NCBI GenBank assembly: GCA_020628095.1
Contig: JAHDFP010000004.1
Span: forward strand, 1-64,000
Length of the DNA stretch: 64,000 bases
Source of the DNA: Saprospiraceae bacterium
GTDB lineage: Bacteria > Bacteroidota > Bacteroidia > Chitinophagales > Saprospiraceae
Reading direction: 5' to 3'
Below are positions 62,505 through 64,000 of the stretch, piece after piece. Each line of letters starts with the position of its first letter. Within the stretch, counting starts at the first letter, position 1. The position numbers and the translations under genes are program-made. The notes below the pieces were generated by a model. It was not told where the DNA came from and ran no database searches. It saw nothing but the letters and a program-made list of their open reading frames with translations.

Positions 62505-63056
62505 TTAAACATTGGCTTTGAGATAATTTTCTATTTTTTTGACAGCGTGATGATATGATGCTTTTAGAGCGCCTACTGATGTATCTAGTACTTCTGACAT
62601 GTCTTTGTATGTCATGTTATCATAGTATCTCAGATTGAAAATTTGTTTTTGCTTCTGAGGTAAAGACTCTACTGCCTTGACTAAAATCAGCTGCGCCTGA
62701 TCACTGTCAAAATAAGTATCCGCTTTGAGCTTGGATGACAATATATCATCATCGGCATGCTCCGTCACAGAACTGATTTTTTTCTTCTTATTAATAAAGG
62801 TGATTGACTCATTAGTCGCTATCTTATATAACCATGTATATAACTTAGAGTCTCCTTTGAATCCTTTGATCCCTCGGAACACTTTGATAAATACATTCTG
62901 TATGACATCATCTGCATCCTCATGAAAATGCACCATGCGACGGATATGCCAGTAGAGGGGTTCCTGATACTTCTGCACTAATCGCTTGAAGCCACCGTCA
63001 AACTGCTTATCATCACTGAGCATGCCTATTATTATATCATCACTTATTTCTTTCAA
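62505..63056 (-). CDS. ECF RNA polymerase sigma factor
   Basis: This is an ECF sigma factor of about 183 residues. Region 2 is FKRLVQKYQEPLYWHIRRMV, DDVIQNVFIKVFRGIKGF and YTWLYKIATNESITFI. Region 4 is LPQKQKQIFNLRYYDNMTYKDMSEVLDTSVGALKASYHHA. I chose the TTG at 63056 (MKEISDDIIIGML), which matches normal sigma N termini; the open frame continues to a TTG at 63152 that would overlap the divergent start. It heads a three-gene operon with anti-sigma and Spy-like genes. Confidence 0.9.
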   Translation of the reverse strand: MKEISDDIIIGMLSDDKQFDGGFKRLVQKYQEPLYWHIRRMVHFHEDADDVIQNVFIKVFRGIKGFKGDSKLYTWLYKIATNESITFINKKKKISSVTEHADDDILSSKLKADTYFDSDQAQLILVKAVESLPQKQKQIFNLRYYDNMTYKDMSEVLDTSVGALKASYHHAVKKIENYLKANV

Positions 63057-63127
63057 CTTGTTTTCTAAGTTTTTTGATGTCTTTGTTATTATGACTTGTG
63101 GATAACCCAATAGTTTAATTTGCCGAT

Positions 63128-63135
63128 TAAATTTG
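63128..63135 (+). promoter_or_regulatory. Bacteroidota -7 element (TAAATTTG)
   Basis: This is an exact TAnnTTTG match 16 nt before the acyltransferase ATG at 63152, in the divergent region with the sigma gene. Confidence 0.45.
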
Positions 63136-63151
63136 TACTTTTCGCTTCTCA

Positions 63152-63694
63152 ATGAAAAAAGGTCTCGCTCAATTAATATTTAAAATAATAGGTTGGAAAG
63201 TCGTCGGTGATTATCCTTTACATATCAAAAAGAAAATGATCATCGTCGCACCGCATACCTCTAACTGGGATTTTCCTATTGGCATATTGGTAAGGGCAAT
63301 ATTCGAGGACACGATTAATTTTGTAGGTAAGAAGTCTCTATTCAAGCCACCTCTAGGGTGGCTAATGTCTGCACTCGGTGGGATTGCCATTGATAGGAGT
63401 AAGTCAACTAACTTTGTCAAATCTGTCGTAGACGAATACGATAAACGAGATAGTCTGACGATACAAATCGCACCAGAAGGAACCAGAAATAAAGTAGATC
63501 GATTTAAGACTGGATATTATTATATAGCTAAAAAAGCCAATATTCCAGTGTTGCCCATTGCCTTTGATTGGGCTAATAAATTAGTGGTTGTGCTGGATTG
63601 TTATTATCCTACCGAAGATGCACAATCCGATCTCAAAAAAATAGAAAATCTATTTAAACCTTATAAGGGAAAGTTTCCAGAGAAAGGAATCTAG
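63152..63694 (+). CDS. PlsC-like 1-acyl-glycerol-3-phosphate acyltransferase
   Basis: This 180-residue acyltransferase has the catalytic block [12 protein letters not shown] (H-x4-D), the substrate-binding segment [20 protein letters not shown], and [21 protein letters not shown]. It probably makes phosphatidate or a related lipid at the inner membrane. It is short but complete for this subgroup. Its TAG stop shares CTAG with the convergent panD stop. Confidence 0.88.
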   Translation: MKKGLAQLIFKIIGWKVVGDYPLHIKKKMIIVAPHTSNWDFPIGILVRAIFEDTINFVGKKSLFKPPLGWLMSALGGIAIDRSKSTNFVKSVVDEYDKRDSLTIQIAPEGTRNKVDRFKTGYYYIAKKANIPVLPIAFDWANKLVVVLDCYYPTEDAQSDLKKIENLFKPYKGKFPEKGI

Positions 63695-64000
63695 TCGACT
63701 TGATTCTTTTCGTTAGGGAAGACTGTCAGTGGCTTATAATCCTTAGCCTCATCTGGTGTCATCCACGCATAAGATATGATAATGACGATATCTCCCACCT
63801 CACACTTTCTAGCAGCGGCTCCGTTGAGACAGATGATGCCCGAGTCTTTTTCGCCAGGTATGACATAAGTCTCTAGTCTCTCACCATTATTATTATTGAC
63901 TATTTGTACACGCTCTCCTTCTATGATATTAGCGGCTTCCATCAGTCGCTCATCTATCGTAATAGAACCCACATAATTGAGGTTGGCCTGTGTGATAGTG
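63691..64000 (-). CDS. panD: Aspartate 1-decarboxylase, 5' end beyond the window
   Basis: The enzyme converts aspartate to beta-alanine for pantothenate and CoA. The visible 103 codons read from [20 protein letters not shown] through [31 protein letters not shown] and a C-terminal tail. The self-cleavage site is Gly-Ser in YVGSITID, which yields the pyruvoyl group on Ser. The frame stays open to base 64000; the first 15 or so residues are missing. A GTG at 63972 is internal, not the start. Confidence 0.93.
   Translation of the reverse strand, partial: TITQANLNYVGSITIDERLMEAANIIEGERVQIVNNNNGERLETYVIPGEKDSGIICLNGAAARKCEVGDIVIIISYAWMTPDEAKDYKPLTVFPNEKNQVD

Noticed and set aside
1-64000. CRISPR array, rRNA, insertion sequence or prophage
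   Set aside because: No regularly spaced direct repeats, no transposase or phage structural genes, and no rRNA sequence were seen on either strand.

Overview
This window is chromosomal DNA from a member of the Bacteroidota. The evidence is type IX secretion (T9SS) parts (a PorP/SprF protein, a PorE-like OmpA protein, PorQ) and cargo with C-terminal sorting domains. It also has a FecI/FecR/TonB surface-signalling operon, a DUF2723 membrane protein, many lipoproteins with typical lipoboxes, and repeated TAnnTTTG-type -7 elements in place of sigma70 boxes. The DNA is AT-rich, gene starts mostly lack Shine-Dalgarno sequences, and several genes use TTG or GTG. A Saprospiria/Chitinophagia-like lineage is plausible, but I cannot fix the genus.

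Layout. 1-3.3 kb: the 3' end of tRNA-Gln(TTG) with its terminator, then a large, unusually AT-rich T9SS-exported lipase-like protein with PKD domains. 3.3-8.1 kb (minus): ECF sigma factor, HELGH-type lipoprotein protease, FecR anti-sigma and STN-type TonB receptor in one operon. 8.2-12.9 kb (plus): a four-repeat lipoprotein, a vanadium-haloperoxidase-like lipoprotein, a cysteine-rich lipoprotein, then an ECF-like sigma factor with a membrane partner. 13-24.9 kb: mostly housekeeping (DksA-like protein, hemA, PqiA-like, BstA/YfiT-like, SanA-like, another sigma/anti-sigma pair, CNNM/CBS protein, bioY, M1 aminopeptidase). 24.9-36.3 kb: PorE-like and PorP/SprF genes, DUF2279 protein, M28 peptidase, rpiB, DUF2723 protein, porQ and a MORN-repeat lipoprotein.

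36.4-43.6 kb (plus): two PDZ proteins, pabB-pabC, nhaC, a small membrane protein and a Cys/Met-metabolism PLP enzyme. 43.6-44.4 kb (minus): cupin and a very small T9SS protein. 44.5-50.4 kb (plus): a tightly overlapping operon of xerD, Ig-like lipoprotein, lptB, two tiny lipoproteins and tex. 50.4-52.7 kb (minus): an ABC-2 exporter pair. 52.9-59.7 kb (plus): coiled-coil secreted protein, dnaB, an rluB-like pseudouridine synthase, a small conserved protein, two cyclophilin lipoproteins, a ppgK-like kinase and a membrane metal-dependent hydrolase. 59.8-64 kb: TPR protein, an ECF sigma/anti-sigma/Spy-like operon, a PlsC-like acyltransferase and panD cut by the window edge.

Themes. There are four separate ECF-type sigma genes, each next to a membrane partner. 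Gene packing is tight, with four convergent pairs overlapping at their stop codons. Envelope functions dominate. I saw no CRISPR array, insertion sequence, prophage or rRNA. The best candidates for new biology are the sigma-protease-FecR-TonB operon, the repeat-lipoprotein/haloperoxidase/cysteine-rich lipoprotein cluster, the lptB-linked small lipoproteins and the tandem cyclophilin lipoproteins.
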